Positions 28,901 to 37,200 of a stretch of 64,000 nt of DNA are shown here, piece by piece. The first letter of the stretch is position 1. Each line of letters starts with the position of its first letter. The notes beneath the pieces were generated by a model, which was not told the DNA's origin, did not search any database, and worked only from the letters and a program-made list of their open reading frames with translations. Location: the NCBI RefSeq assembly GCF_018691265.1, contig NW_024881313.1:2472501-2536500 (forward strand). Direction: 5' to 3'. The position numbers and the translations under genes are program-made. The stretch comes from Tyto alba. Lineage: Eukaryota > Chordata > Aves > Strigiformes > Tytonidae.

Positions 28901-31900
28901 TGTGCCCAGGTGGCCAAGAGCATCCTGGCTTGTTTCAGAAACAGTGTGGCCAGCAGGCCAGGGAAGGCATCATCCCCCTGTACTCAGCACTGGTGAGGCT
29001 GCACCTCGAAGACTGTGTTCGGTTCTGGGCCCCTCACTACAAGAAAGACGTTGAGGTGCTGGAGCATGTCCAGGGAAGGGCAACGAAGCTGTTGAAGGGT
29101 CTGGAGCACAAGTCCTGTGAGGAGCAGCTGAGGGAACTGGGATGGTTTAGCCTGGAGAAAAAGAGGCTGAGGGGAGACCCTATCGCTCTCTACAGCTACC
29201 TGAAAGGAGGGTGTAGCGAGGTGGGGGTCGGTCTCTTCTCCCAAGTAATAAGCAATAGGATGAGAGGAAGTGGCCTCAGGTTGTGACAGAGGTTTAGTTT
29301 GGATATTAGAAAAAATTTCTTCACCAGAAGGGTTGTCAGGCATTGGAACAGGCTGCCCAGGGAAGTGGTTGGGTCACCATCCCTGGAGGTTTTGAAAAGA
29401 TGTGTAGTTGTGGTGCTTAGGGACATGGTTTAGGGGTGGGCTTGGCAGCATTAGGTTAAGGGCCGGACTCTATGATCTTAAAGGTCTTTTCCAACCTGAA
29501 TGATTCTATGATTCTGTGATTTTGATGGATACCATTTACTTATCTCATGCTTTTTAAAATGGCAAGCCAGCATATATTATTTGATGCACTTAGCCATGTT
29601 GATAGTCAGTCTGACAGTCAGCAATGTGTCAGTGCAGCATTATGCCAAGGTGCACAAATGCTGCAAGTGACAAATAACTCCAGTTTTGGCACTCCTCTGT
29701 AAGAGGAAGCTTGCATTAGTTTTGATATTCAGAATCTTTTGACACTTGAGCCAGTGTTTTAGGTCTGTCATCCAATTTTGTAAAGATGGCTTTAAACCCA
29801 CAGACAGTGAATGATGTAAAGGCTAATCTGGGTAACTAGCTAGTCTTCTCATACTACAAGTTCAAATAGGTAGACAGATTCTAATGTTCTATACATGAAT
29901 CTATGACTATAATTGAGAAAAGCTTAAAAATACAGACATTTTGAGTCATCAGGTTTGAGTGCATGCAGTGGTCAAGCTGAAGTTAAACTCAACTTCAGTA
30001 AACCAGAATAAAGTTCATACTCCAGCTGTGTGCCAACTGATGGAATATGCACAGTCTTTGAATATGTAGAGTTACAGACTTTTATGATTAGTTTCAAAGA
30101 TAAATTGATATGTTTATGCAAACAATATTATCATATCATACTTTAAGTGCTTTTCTGTATAGATTAGAAGGAGATTCGTGGATACCTCTTAAGTATTTCG
30201 CATTCTAGCACGTGACCGAGAAAATAATGAAATGGGTCTGAAATAACAATAGGAAGTAGCCATACAATGGAGAAACAAAAATCAGAGTAAAAAGAAATCA
30301 ATAGAATAATTTTAAAAGGAGGTAGGAGAAATATCCTTTCTCAACACACCTAAAGCTATGAAGAACTTTAGTATTTAAGTAAGTAGCAACATTTCATATT
30401 AGCTCCTAATATGCTAGATGTTTTATTTTAAATTTCTGTTTGGTGGAACAGAAGAGACTTTGAATGAAAGGATGCCATTTCAGTGAGCTTTATTTAACAG
30501 TTTGAGGGAGCTTTTGTCAAGTGGTTTGCTAGGGCATCTTAAATGAATATGTGCTGGTACCACAATAGCATGGCAAAACCACCACACTGTAACAGACAGA
30601 TCAGTCCCTTTGCTGCAATTGCCATAGGAAAGCAACAATTAAGCAGATTTTAAGATGCACTTTATAATCAATGAGATCCTTCAATAGAAACATTTTACCT
30701 GAAATCTCTTCTCAGCGTTATACCGTATTTTCTGCAGTACAGAAATGGAAAAATTAAGAAAAAATATTTCAAGCAAAGGAGATCAACATAAAAAAATGGG
30801 CTTTTTGGTAGACATTATTAAATGTTCACTGCCCACTTGAATGCTAAACTATGTTGTAAATGACTGTGGAATATGAGTACTTCTCTTCCTTCCTCATAAA
30901 ATGCTGATACAGAGAGAATGGGGTTGAAGAGGGACTATAACCATCGGAAACAACCTTGGGGTTAGTTTATACAACAAAAAACCCCTGTCTTTGTCATTGA
31001 ATGTTAAAAATAATGTGCTTTTCACTGTATTGAACTAAGTGAATTTGTCTTTCAACAGTTTAAGCTGCAATGAAGTCTTGTGAAATTATTAACCCTTTGA
31101 CTTTGATGATGCTTCTCTATCAATATACTGAGCAAAAGGGTAGAAAAACAGTAACTATTTTTTAAAGTGAGGCTTTCAGGTCAGAGAGCCATGATGACAG
31201 ATTGCAACGAAGTCACTGCAAAATCTTCTCTTCTCACTATTCCAATTTTCCCTCTTTTATAACTTTAACATTGTTCCTGACAGCTTAATTCTCCATTTCC
31301 CTTTCCCCAGTCTTTCTCAATGGATTTGACTGGTTCTTTTTTATTTCTCATCCTCCTTTTCACATGTTTCCTGTTCAGTGCAGTTCATTACTTGCTGCAT
31401 TTCTTTCCAGCATTCTGTCTCTTTTTCAATAATTCTTCACTCTATTGCAAGAACAAATTTAAAGCAGGATCAGGTTCAAGGATGTTAATACATCAGTAGT
31501 TTTCATCCTGTTTTCACTTGGTGTGTGTCATATTCTAGATCATTACGTGGTTTGCACAACCATTAGGTCCAATCATCTACCTTCTAACCTTCAGGTTCAT
31601 CTCACTGTTCTATTTCTTTTCTGTTTTAAAAGTTGTCTGATGCTTTATCAGAGTTGTGTAGATTTTGAGGTACAGCCACCAGATTTTCTGAGCAAAGGAA
31701 GCCTGTTTAGAAAGGATTGTCTGAAAATAAGTTATTTCCTATTTGGTATGCAGTTTATTGTCCTCTGAGGGCATATATTCTGTACTAAGTTACCATTCAT
31801 CTGCTTTGCTCTGGACTGACTGAGACTGCTGATATTAAAGCTAAAATAAAGCTGTCAACACTTTGTCAGAGCATGAAAAGTAAAGCACACATGTAAAAAT

Positions 31901-32303
31901 TGATGTGCAGAATGAGGGGATGAACCTTGGCATGCCTAGGAAGGGGAATCCCGCAATACCTTCCACAGCAGTGGATACTTTAGAGTCCTATTTTGCCGGA
32001 AAAGAAGCAAGTTATTACTATTTTTATGTTTATTTGATTAGAACGAAACATATCTTTTGTAGACCATCCCTTTAGACAATAAGGTTTCATGGGATGTTCT
32101 TTTATTTTTTCCCATTTTCTGTGCCTGCAGGAGAAAGATGTGATGATTACACCTATGCCATTTGCAAGGCCACAGGACTTGGGCCCATCTATTGCTATTG
32201 TAGCAAAGGTAAACCAAATTCAGGATCATCTGCTGAAGAAACATGATATTGAGCTGTATATGCATCTGAACCGACTGGAAATTGCTCCGCAGATTTATGG
32301 ACT
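7855..32303 (+). CDS. TBC1D5: TBC1D5 (TBC1 domain family member 5), internal nine-exon part
   Basis: Rab GTPase-activating protein of endosomes and autophagosomes. In the known family it binds retromer through VPS29, turns off RAB7 on late endosomes, and binds LC3-family proteins. The nine exons join in frame to 275 codons with no stop, matching human TBC1D5 from about residue 57 to 331 as I know that protein. Visible landmarks in order: the LIR core W-E-E-L in the first exon; the loop N-N-P-L-S-Q-D-E, whose leucine is the known VPS29 contact; the arginine-finger motif I-E-Q-D-V-T-R; the glutamine-finger motif Y-K-Q; then the rest of the N-terminal half of the TBC fold. The spacing from finger Arg to finger Gln is 35 residues, as in human. 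The start codon, first ~56 residues, the distal TBC domain and the C-terminal LIR region are outside the window. Splice phases agree at all eight internal junctions. Confidence 0.97.
7964..9809 (+). other. TBC1D5: TBC1D5 intron, 1846 bp
   Basis: GT-AG, phase 0. T-rich in its 3' half. I see no repeat of recognisable family and no RNA gene in it. Confidence 0.9.
9810..9899 (+). CDS. TBC1D5: TBC1D5 coding exon, early TBC domain
   Basis: Acceptor AG at 9808-9809 and donor GTAAGT from 9900. Exactly 30 codons, phase 0 at both ends, beginning L-F-L-E-V-L-P-Q-D and ending K-I-K-E-I. This is an alpha-helical part of the TBC domain. The middle stretch ([13 protein letters not shown]) is less like human than the flanks, as expected for a surface helix. 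Separated from the next exon by an intron of only 104 bp. Confidence 0.96.
9900..10003 (+). other. TBC1D5: TBC1D5 short intron, 104 bp
   Basis: GT-AG, phase 0, with a strong T-rich tract before the acceptor. Near the practical lower size limit for a vertebrate intron and very different from its kilobase-scale neighbours. Confidence 0.93.
10004..10075 (+). CDS. TBC1D5: TBC1D5 coding exon with VPS29-binding loop
   Basis: Acceptor CAG ending at 10003, donor GTAAG from 10076. 24 codons, phase 0 at both ends: starts H-I-T-N-P-R-K and ends L-S-Q-D-E-G. It contains the N-N-P-L motif; the Leu codon is at 10058-10060 and matches human L142, known to insert into the VPS29 pocket of retromer. Compared with my recollection of human (R-K-V-V-G-Q-Q), this copy reads R-K-A-G-Q-Q and is one residue shorter, so residue numbers from here on run one below human. 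Confidence 0.95.
11765..11783. repeat. Poly-T tract (T19)
   Basis: Homopolymer within the 2.8 kb intron. Confidence 0.9.
12700..12830 (+). mobile_element. Possible MIR SINE relic
   Basis: CACCTATAAAATATTGATAT, then ACCTGTCTACC, then TGTTGAGGATTAATAAGTTA follows the order of the MIR core and 3' half (CATCTGTAAAATGGGGATAA, TACCTACC, TTGTGAGGATTAAATGAGTT). Diverged, as expected for a Mesozoic SINE. Lies just upstream of the exon at 12885. Confidence 0.5.
12885..12952 (+). CDS. TBC1D5: TBC1D5 coding exon with arginine finger
   Basis: Acceptor TCAG ending at 12884 and donor GTATGT from 12953. 22 full codons plus two bases (AC) of a split Thr codon. It encodes [10 protein letters not shown] and the TBC catalytic signature I-E-Q-D-V-T-R (family pattern IxxDxxR). 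The finger arginine is the AGG at 12948-12950, equivalent to human R169. An in-frame read-through into the intron stops after four codons, which confirms the splice. Confidence 0.96.
14021..14077. repeat. Compound microsatellite: A13, (AT)n, (AC)n
   Basis: Thirteen A's run into an AT repeat broken once by AAAT, then into an AC repeat. Likely length-variable between individuals. Confidence 0.92.
14870..14889. repeat. (TG)10 microsatellite
   Basis: Uninterrupted dinucleotide repeat of about ten units. Confidence 0.92.
16021..16080. repeat. A-rich tract
   Basis: Three A-runs separated by short interruptions (GAGAAAACT, CCCACACC). Confidence 0.85.
17953..18055 (+). CDS. TBC1D5: TBC1D5 coding exon with glutamine finger
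   Basis: Acceptor TTTTCAG ending at 17952 after a pyrimidine-rich tract; donor GTAATG from 18056, a weaker form. The first base completes the Thr codon from the previous exon, then 34 codons run F-P-E-M-Q ... L-L-Y-K-Q. The last codon (CAG, 18053-18055) is the glutamine-finger residue of the Y-x-Q motif, equivalent to human Q204, so the second catalytic finger sits exactly at an exon edge. Confidence 0.96.
19487..19503. repeat. Poly-A tract (A17)
   Basis: Homopolymer; no source transcript recognised upstream. Confidence 0.88.
20524..20888 (-). mobile_element. CR1 LINE 3' fragment, inverted
   Basis: Opens with the inverted tail TCATAGAATCATAGAA and GGTTTGGGTTGGAAAGGACC, then a GC-rich inverted 3' UTR with the phrase GGGCACCCTGGGCCAGTGCC and the block CCCCTTGTCCTATCACTACA, all typical of a CR1 subfamily in birds. 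About 365 bp, 5'-truncated. Its GC content contrasts with the flanking intron and explains open frames on both strands here. Confidence 0.92.
22353..22370. repeat. Poly-T tract (T18)
   Basis: Homopolymer followed by CCCTCC; not adjacent to an acceptor site in use. Confidence 0.88.
22900..23660. other. GC- and CpG-rich patch of unknown nature
   Basis: About 700 bp with high G+C and many CpGs within an AT-rich intron. Overlapping open frames on both strands (the longest 122 codons, plus strand, 23088-23456) reflect the low stop-codon density of GC-rich DNA. No CR1 tail, LTR-like end or known domain seen. Confidence 0.5.
23991..24016. repeat. Poly-A tract (A26)
   Basis: One of the two longest A-runs in the window. 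It lies about 330 bp downstream of the GC-rich patch, but no processed retrocopy can be recognised between them. Confidence 0.9.
24531..24619 (+). CDS. TBC1D5: TBC1D5 coding exon ending in a GC donor
   Basis: Acceptor TTTAG ending at 24530. 29 codons from [10 protein letters not shown] through H-A-S-E-A-A-Q-P, plus two bases AG of a split Ser codon. The donor is AG/GCAAGC, with GC at 24620-24621, not GT. This is the only junction that joins in frame to the next exon (AG + C = Ser, then E-E-M-K). The helix [10 protein letters not shown] packs next to the finger glutamine in TBC folds. Confidence 0.95.
24620..26123 (+). other. TBC1D5: TBC1D5 GC-AG intron, 1504 bp
   Basis: Donor AG/GCAAGC and acceptor TTTTTCAG. 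The donor otherwise fits the strong consensus expected of GC donors (AG before, AAG after). Phase 2. AT-rich; a T tract at 25303-25316; no other feature recognised. Confidence 0.92.
26124..26174 (+). CDS. TBC1D5: TBC1D5 small coding exon (51 bp)
   Basis: Acceptor TTTTTCAG ending at 26123 and donor GTAAGT from 26175. One base completing Ser, 16 codons ([16 protein letters not shown]), and two bases (TA) of a split Tyr codon. Unspliced, the frame would hit TAG at the donor, which fixes the boundary. Only 88 bp separate it from the next exon, so the pair may be recognised by intron definition. Confidence 0.95.
26175..26262 (+). other. TBC1D5: TBC1D5 short intron, 88 bp
   Basis: GT-AG, phase 2, with pyrimidine tract TTTCTCCCCTTC directly before the acceptor. 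The smallest intron in the window. Confidence 0.93.
26263..26332 (+). CDS. TBC1D5: TBC1D5 coding exon (70 bp)
   Basis: Acceptor CCTTCAG ending at 26262; donor GTAAAT from 26333. First base completes Tyr, then 23 codons [23 protein letters not shown], phase 0 at the end. The W-F-S-T-F-E-H-D core matches the human protein closely; the flanks differ by conservative changes. Confidence 0.95.
26333..32130 (+). other. TBC1D5: TBC1D5 intron, 5798 bp
   Basis: GT-AG, phase 0. Its central part is occupied by the longest CR1 copy (about 28450-29525, same strand as the gene). The remainder is AT-rich with no feature I recognise. Confidence 0.9.
28450..29525 (+). mobile_element. CR1 LINE, 5'-truncated, ORF2 3' half to tail
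   Basis: Longest retrotransposon copy in the window. It encodes the later part of the CR1 reverse transcriptase: [10 protein letters not shown] (RT motif around 28566-28595), the following catalytic block, [25 protein letters not shown] and E-E-Q-L-R-E-L-G. The active-site block reads F-A-N-G where active CR1 has F-A-D-D, there is a stop at 28772-28774, and the frame shifts between about 28930 and 28990. It is therefore a dead copy. It ends at 29500-29525 with the tail repeat GATTCTATGATTCTGTGAT. The 5' boundary is approximate. Confidence 0.93.
32131..32303 (+). CDS. TBC1D5: TBC1D5 coding exon, mid-TBC domain (last in window)
   Basis: Acceptor CTGCAG ending at 32130, donor GTAAGT from 32304. 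57 codons plus two bases (CT, Leu). Starts [19 protein letters not shown] and ends [12 protein letters not shown]. The second half ([14 protein letters not shown]) is the strongly conserved helix preceding the family's R-W-x-R-L-L-F segment, which should open the next exon. That exon was not found downstream in this window. Confidence 0.97.
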
Positions 32304-32749
32304 GTAAGTGTTTGCAAAGCATTATTTAATTTAATTCCTTATATTTTTATTACATTAGATTAGAATTTTTTTTTTTCCCTTAAATTTAGGAATAGAGGAA
32401 TGGTGCTAAAAAGAAGTACTTCTTACCTCTTAGAACTTACTCAGCTGGCAGTATTGCAGTAAATGACACTCCACTGTTGTATTTCTGACAGTGGCATTCC
32501 CACTGCAGATAACGTCTGTTCAGCTACATATTAGAGAACTTGACAAAGACTCCCAGTGCAATGATGAAGTACATACTGATTCAAGTGCGTATTCTACTGT
32601 GGTTTTCCTAGAAGAAGAAATGGAATAACGTGAGATAAAGAAGGGGGGAAGGGAAAAATTATCATTGAATGGTTTATTTACTTAATTTTATCACCAGTTT
32701 GATATCAGTGAACTCTCCCCTATTGCAAAAATGGTGTTTTGGATACTGG

Positions 32750-33000
32750 TAGTACGGGGGCCGCGGGGTGGGGAGGGATGTTAAAAGTTAAAGCATGAAG
32801 ATAAAAAAGTGTCTGTGTGCGGGGTCAGCCCAGGTGGTCCTGTTTCTATCAGGCTGGCCCAGATCCGTCCAGCTGGGTGCATGTGGTGTGCCCCTGTTCC
32901 GGGGGGGCGAACGGGGCCACGTGTGGCTTTGGAGGTGGCCTCGTGCACGTGTTTGCACAGGGCTGCATCCAAACCAGTTACGGCTGCTGGAGTGAGTCTG
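32750..33000. other. Short GC-rich patch next to the last exon
   Basis: About 250 bp including GGGGGCCGCGGGGTGGGGAG and several CACGTG/GTGCACG-type sites (CCACGTGTGG at about 32918, CGTGCACGTG at about 32941). No protein or repeat family recognised. Open in three plus-strand frames because of composition. Confidence 0.45.
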
Positions 33001-33173
33001 GGTCAATACAGAGCATGCAGCTTGGATGAACCACTAGTAAATGTGAATTGACTGTGGTTGTGAGGAAGAATTCTGCCTTCATTGTCTGGCATTCTAGACA
33101 TTTGATTCATTTTGATTATTCCTTAAAGAGTTGGCAAGCTATATGTGCAGTTGCAGAGACAGAAAAATGACAC

Positions 33174-33191
33174 TTTTTTTTTTTTTTTTTT
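33174..33191. repeat. Poly-T tract (T18)
   Basis: Homopolymer about 180 bp after the GC-rich patch at 32.75 kb. Confidence 0.88.
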
Positions 33192-33949
33192 GCTTTTTGC
33201 ATTGATTCAAAATAAGCTTGGCTTTGCCTTAAATGAAAAAAAGAAGTTTCATTTATAGGTGTGAATTTCCAAATGTAATTGTGAATTATGTTTAACAACT
33301 CAATAGAAAATGTAGAAAGGGAGACAAAAGGTGACTGTGTAAATGTCAGGCTATAACTGCAATACTTAACATTAAAGTCTACTTTGATGTTGTAGTAAAA
33401 TGGAAAAATGCTGAAACATAGTATACCCTCAAAGGAATTGAACTAAGACTAAGTAGTAATCCCAGATTTACAAATAACATATATTGGGAAGATGAATGTG
33501 ATTCTACAAATCTCATTTAAATAGTTTTGATAGGAATGGCTTACAGGGAGAGGAAGAATAAGCCAAGTTCAAGGTATTAAAAATATGAAGGGGACAGATT
33601 GTCCCATCACAGTATTTTTTTGATAGAGTAGAGATGTGCATTTTCTTAATATCTTCACTAGTCTGGAAGAGAAAGCATGCATCCTTAATAAACTTCAGGG
33701 GTAGTAATGAATAAGTAGGTAGTATAAATATCAAGGAAAACAAAAAGGCAGTGTTTCTTTTTTATGAAGGCTTATGAAAACACACAGAAAATAAAATAAG
33801 ATAAACCTTAGAAATTTGCAAACAGATAATCTGGGGCAAAAATAATTTGTACTATAGGTATTCACTTCAGTATAAGATTTTGCCTTTCAGGAAGAGAAAT
33901 AATTGAAAGAAAAAATTAGACTTTAGCTCAAAACATAACATTATAATAA

Positions 33950-34260
33950 CAGAAAAACGGTGCAGTCTGGTGTGGCATAAATAGAACTGAATCTGAATAA
34001 AGAAATTTACAGTTAAGGGAATGAATTATGAGAGAGAGCTTCAGGCTGACTATCAGGAAAACCTTACTAACAGGGAGCTGTTAGACTGTAAAATAATATA
34101 TCAAAATTAACAAAGGAAAAACCATCAGAATATTTTAAAGACAGGCTTTGAAAAGCTCTTAGAAATGGATAGTATCATAGAGAATGAGTCTGCATTGGCA
34201 GAAGAGGAAAGTAGGTTGCCTATGAGGTCACATCCTTCTCTGATCTGTGGTTTAATACAG
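33950..34260 (+). mobile_element. Ancient CR1/L3-like LINE relic, 3' region
   Basis: The string CTTCAGGCTGACTATCAGG, followed by AAAACCTTACTAACAGGGAG, resembles the conserved start of the 3' UTR in old CR1-type LINEs (N-F-R-L-D-I-R-K-N-F-L region). Further on, CCATCAGAATATTTTAAAGA and AGACAGGCTTTGAAAAG fit the next conserved segment. Highly diverged and without a recognisable tail. Edges are estimates. Confidence 0.55.
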
Positions 34261-37200
34261 AGGGCAGGAGAAAAAGAAAAGGAAAGGAGCATGACTCTCT
34301 TGTATTATTCTCACCTTTAATGACGTGTGAACTCTTCAGAATAGCAATTTCCAGTAATGAGCAAGCTGACAGTCTCAGATGCCGGATCTTTTCCTGTATT
34401 TAACATTTCTTGAACTAGAAACAGCATTTCTTAAACATAATAGGTTATTAATAATTGCTAAACCTAACCCAAGTGCAGAATTCATGTGAACTTTTTGTTT
34501 ATCATCTTGCTGAAGTTTGTTGGATTTGCCAACAAGAACTATTAATCTATCAGCCTTGGTATCACTCAAAAAACATACAAGCGGTAGGAGGAAGACTAGG
34601 AACTTCATCAAAAGACATTATGGCATTCCTAGTGAAAAGTATCAACACATTATTTAGTGGCAGTCTCCCCTGCCCTGAACAAGTTACACAGTTTACTTAT
34701 TTTAAAATGTAGTATTGTGTACTTTGCATCCTCTGTAACCTTCTGGGGCAAGGTAGAAACAATTATTAATTACTCTTTGTATTTTCATACATTTGATTTC
34801 AACCTTTGATGATTACAAATAGTCCTGTCATTTTTCAAACACTAGGGAGGCTTGTTCTGCTGGGAGGTCAGGTACCCTAGGCCATTGTACATTTTGATGT
34901 TCAGAAACTCTCCTTTAAAATAAAATGTGGTTACACACTTCTTTAAATTATACTTACCTGCTCACAAGACATTTCAGTCTTGTAAGGCATTTAAGAGGCA
35001 TTTCAGTACATGTGGTATGACTCATTTTGTTTGCTGTCCAGTACTGCAAAGGTTGTATGCTGGTTTTGTGAAAAAGTTTATCTATCAATACGAACAGGCT
35101 TTATTTTTTATTTCAGCAGTTAGTCCTCTGCAAACCCTGGTGTCATTAGCCTCAGCCTGGTATGCCAGGCTGCACGCCAGGAGGTGCTGCCACTTTAGAA
35201 GAAATATCTTCTCTGCATAGTTTACATTTCTCAGGGTTTTAGCTCAAGGGAGTGGATTTCTTCATCTTCTGGAGGGCACCAGTGAACAGGCTTCGCGTTA
35301 CCCGGCTATCTCAGTTCACTGCTGACCAGGAAAGCCCGGTTAGGTGTGTTAGGGTCCTGGCTGTGCCGTGCTTCTGCGCTCTGGTCGTTCAAGCGGGTGT
35401 CACGTACAGTAGCAGCCTTAGCACAGGAATTTCTCTATCTGGGAATTTTGTGAGACCGCACATTCATTCACTTGTACTCACTCAGCCGCCACGTACCCCT
35501 GTGGTAATTATTCAGCTGCTATTATCAGCCAAAATGGAACTAAATACAGAGATAAAGCCTTTGTGCCTTACTATTCTTCAGTCTTCTTTATTTGGCATGT
35601 CTCTAGCTTGTTTTTAGACCCCGAGACAGTGTTTTGCAGAATAACATTGTTTCACGTTCCTGGTAGCACTGTGAATTGCCTACAGTCTAACCAAACTACA
35701 ACAATTATCTAATCATACCTGATTTTGTACTTCATAAAGTAAAGCACAAAAATGGTTTGAAAATAAAATGAAATCGATTACATTAACAGTTCAGTGACAT
35801 GCTTCCTGATAATAAACTTTTCTCTAAATAAAAACAGAAAGATGCTAAGATTGAACAAAAAGATTGGATAATTTAAAGGGTTGACAGACTGAATATTCAG
35901 TTTAGTTGTAAAATTAGATGAGTTAACAGTGATTAATGTCCTAGATTAAATGGTATTTTACTGTTAATTTCTTTGACCCTTACATCTAATTCATGTTAAA
36001 GTACAAAGTAATTATTGCAAAACCATTCTGCAGTTTCTTCAGTGTTTGCAGTGTCAAATTAAGCAGGTTATACCCTCAGCTTGAGAAAGGGCAGGGTTTG
36101 AGGAAAGCCTTCCTATATCTGTATTTTAGGACATTTGCTTCCATTTGTAGTAATTTGTAGTAGAGGACTTCTTTTACATTTCATTGAAAAGATTAATCAG
36201 TTGGAAAAGTCCCACATAATATCATTATTACTACTTTATTTTATGTAATGAGGGTTTCAAAGTGAATTATATTGCATCGAATGAAATTCTCATAGAACTG
36301 CGTGCAGTAACTACAGCCAGATCACATAAGTATATATGATACAGTTGTATAGAAATAATGCACACAAAGATAATAACAATGCATAAGTGTAAAAAGCTTT
36401 ATTTAAGAACAAAAATTAACTGTTGGCATAAACTCACTAGCTTCTGCATCGTATCACTGATGGCAGTATTATACTGATTAAGCAAACTCTTCCTAAGCAC
36501 ATATCCAACAGAATATAAGGCACATGCAGAAGTGAGTGTAAATATTTCATGATAGCTTAATCTCAGTACAGAAAAGGCCTTCTTAGAACATTCAGTGCCG
36601 ATGACTTTGCCTCCTGCTGCCACTCTGCTTTATGACGATCAATCAGATAGACATATTGCCTACTGCGGTTTGAGATGCAGTTTCAGCCCTTTAGGCTGTT
36701 ACCACAATTATACTACAAGAAGAAGCCTATCTTATGAAGCAAAGAAAAAAAAAAAAATAAAAGGATGCAATCTGAGTAGCAGGGTAACTAGGCACAAGTG
36801 TAGATTTGAAGATAGCATTAGAAAGGTTATGCTATAGCTAAGTCAACAGCAGATGTGCTGCTCCACTATTACTATTCTAAGTTGCTTTGCTATGAGCACT
36901 GCTGTGGGGCATCCACCTGTTTTAGTTTCTACCCCATGCCATTATTGTACCAGGCAGTATTCTTTTCCATAACCATACTGGTCTCTGGAGGGAGAATTCA
37001 AAGGATTTTACCTGTGCAGTAAAGGAACATAAATCATAATCTCTATATCCAGGAGAAAACAAAAAAAAATCCCACTATTCATCAGAATAAGAAATTTTCA
37101 TGATCTCCAGAAAAAAATAGTTGAAAGATCAGTCTTGCTAGAAAGAACTTTACAGATCATCCAGCATGACTGGGTTTCTTTTGGATTCTCACACTTCAAA

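Noticed and set aside
28768..29286. 172-codon frame as a host gene
   Set aside because: It is the ORF2 end of the CR1 copy; the same motifs are found in CR1 elements and the copy is frameshifted upstream.
37115..37200. CR1 3' end on the minus strand (AGATCATCCAGCATGACTGG)
   Set aside because: Only a short similarity to the CR1 3' UTR phrase and no tail repeat; could be chance.
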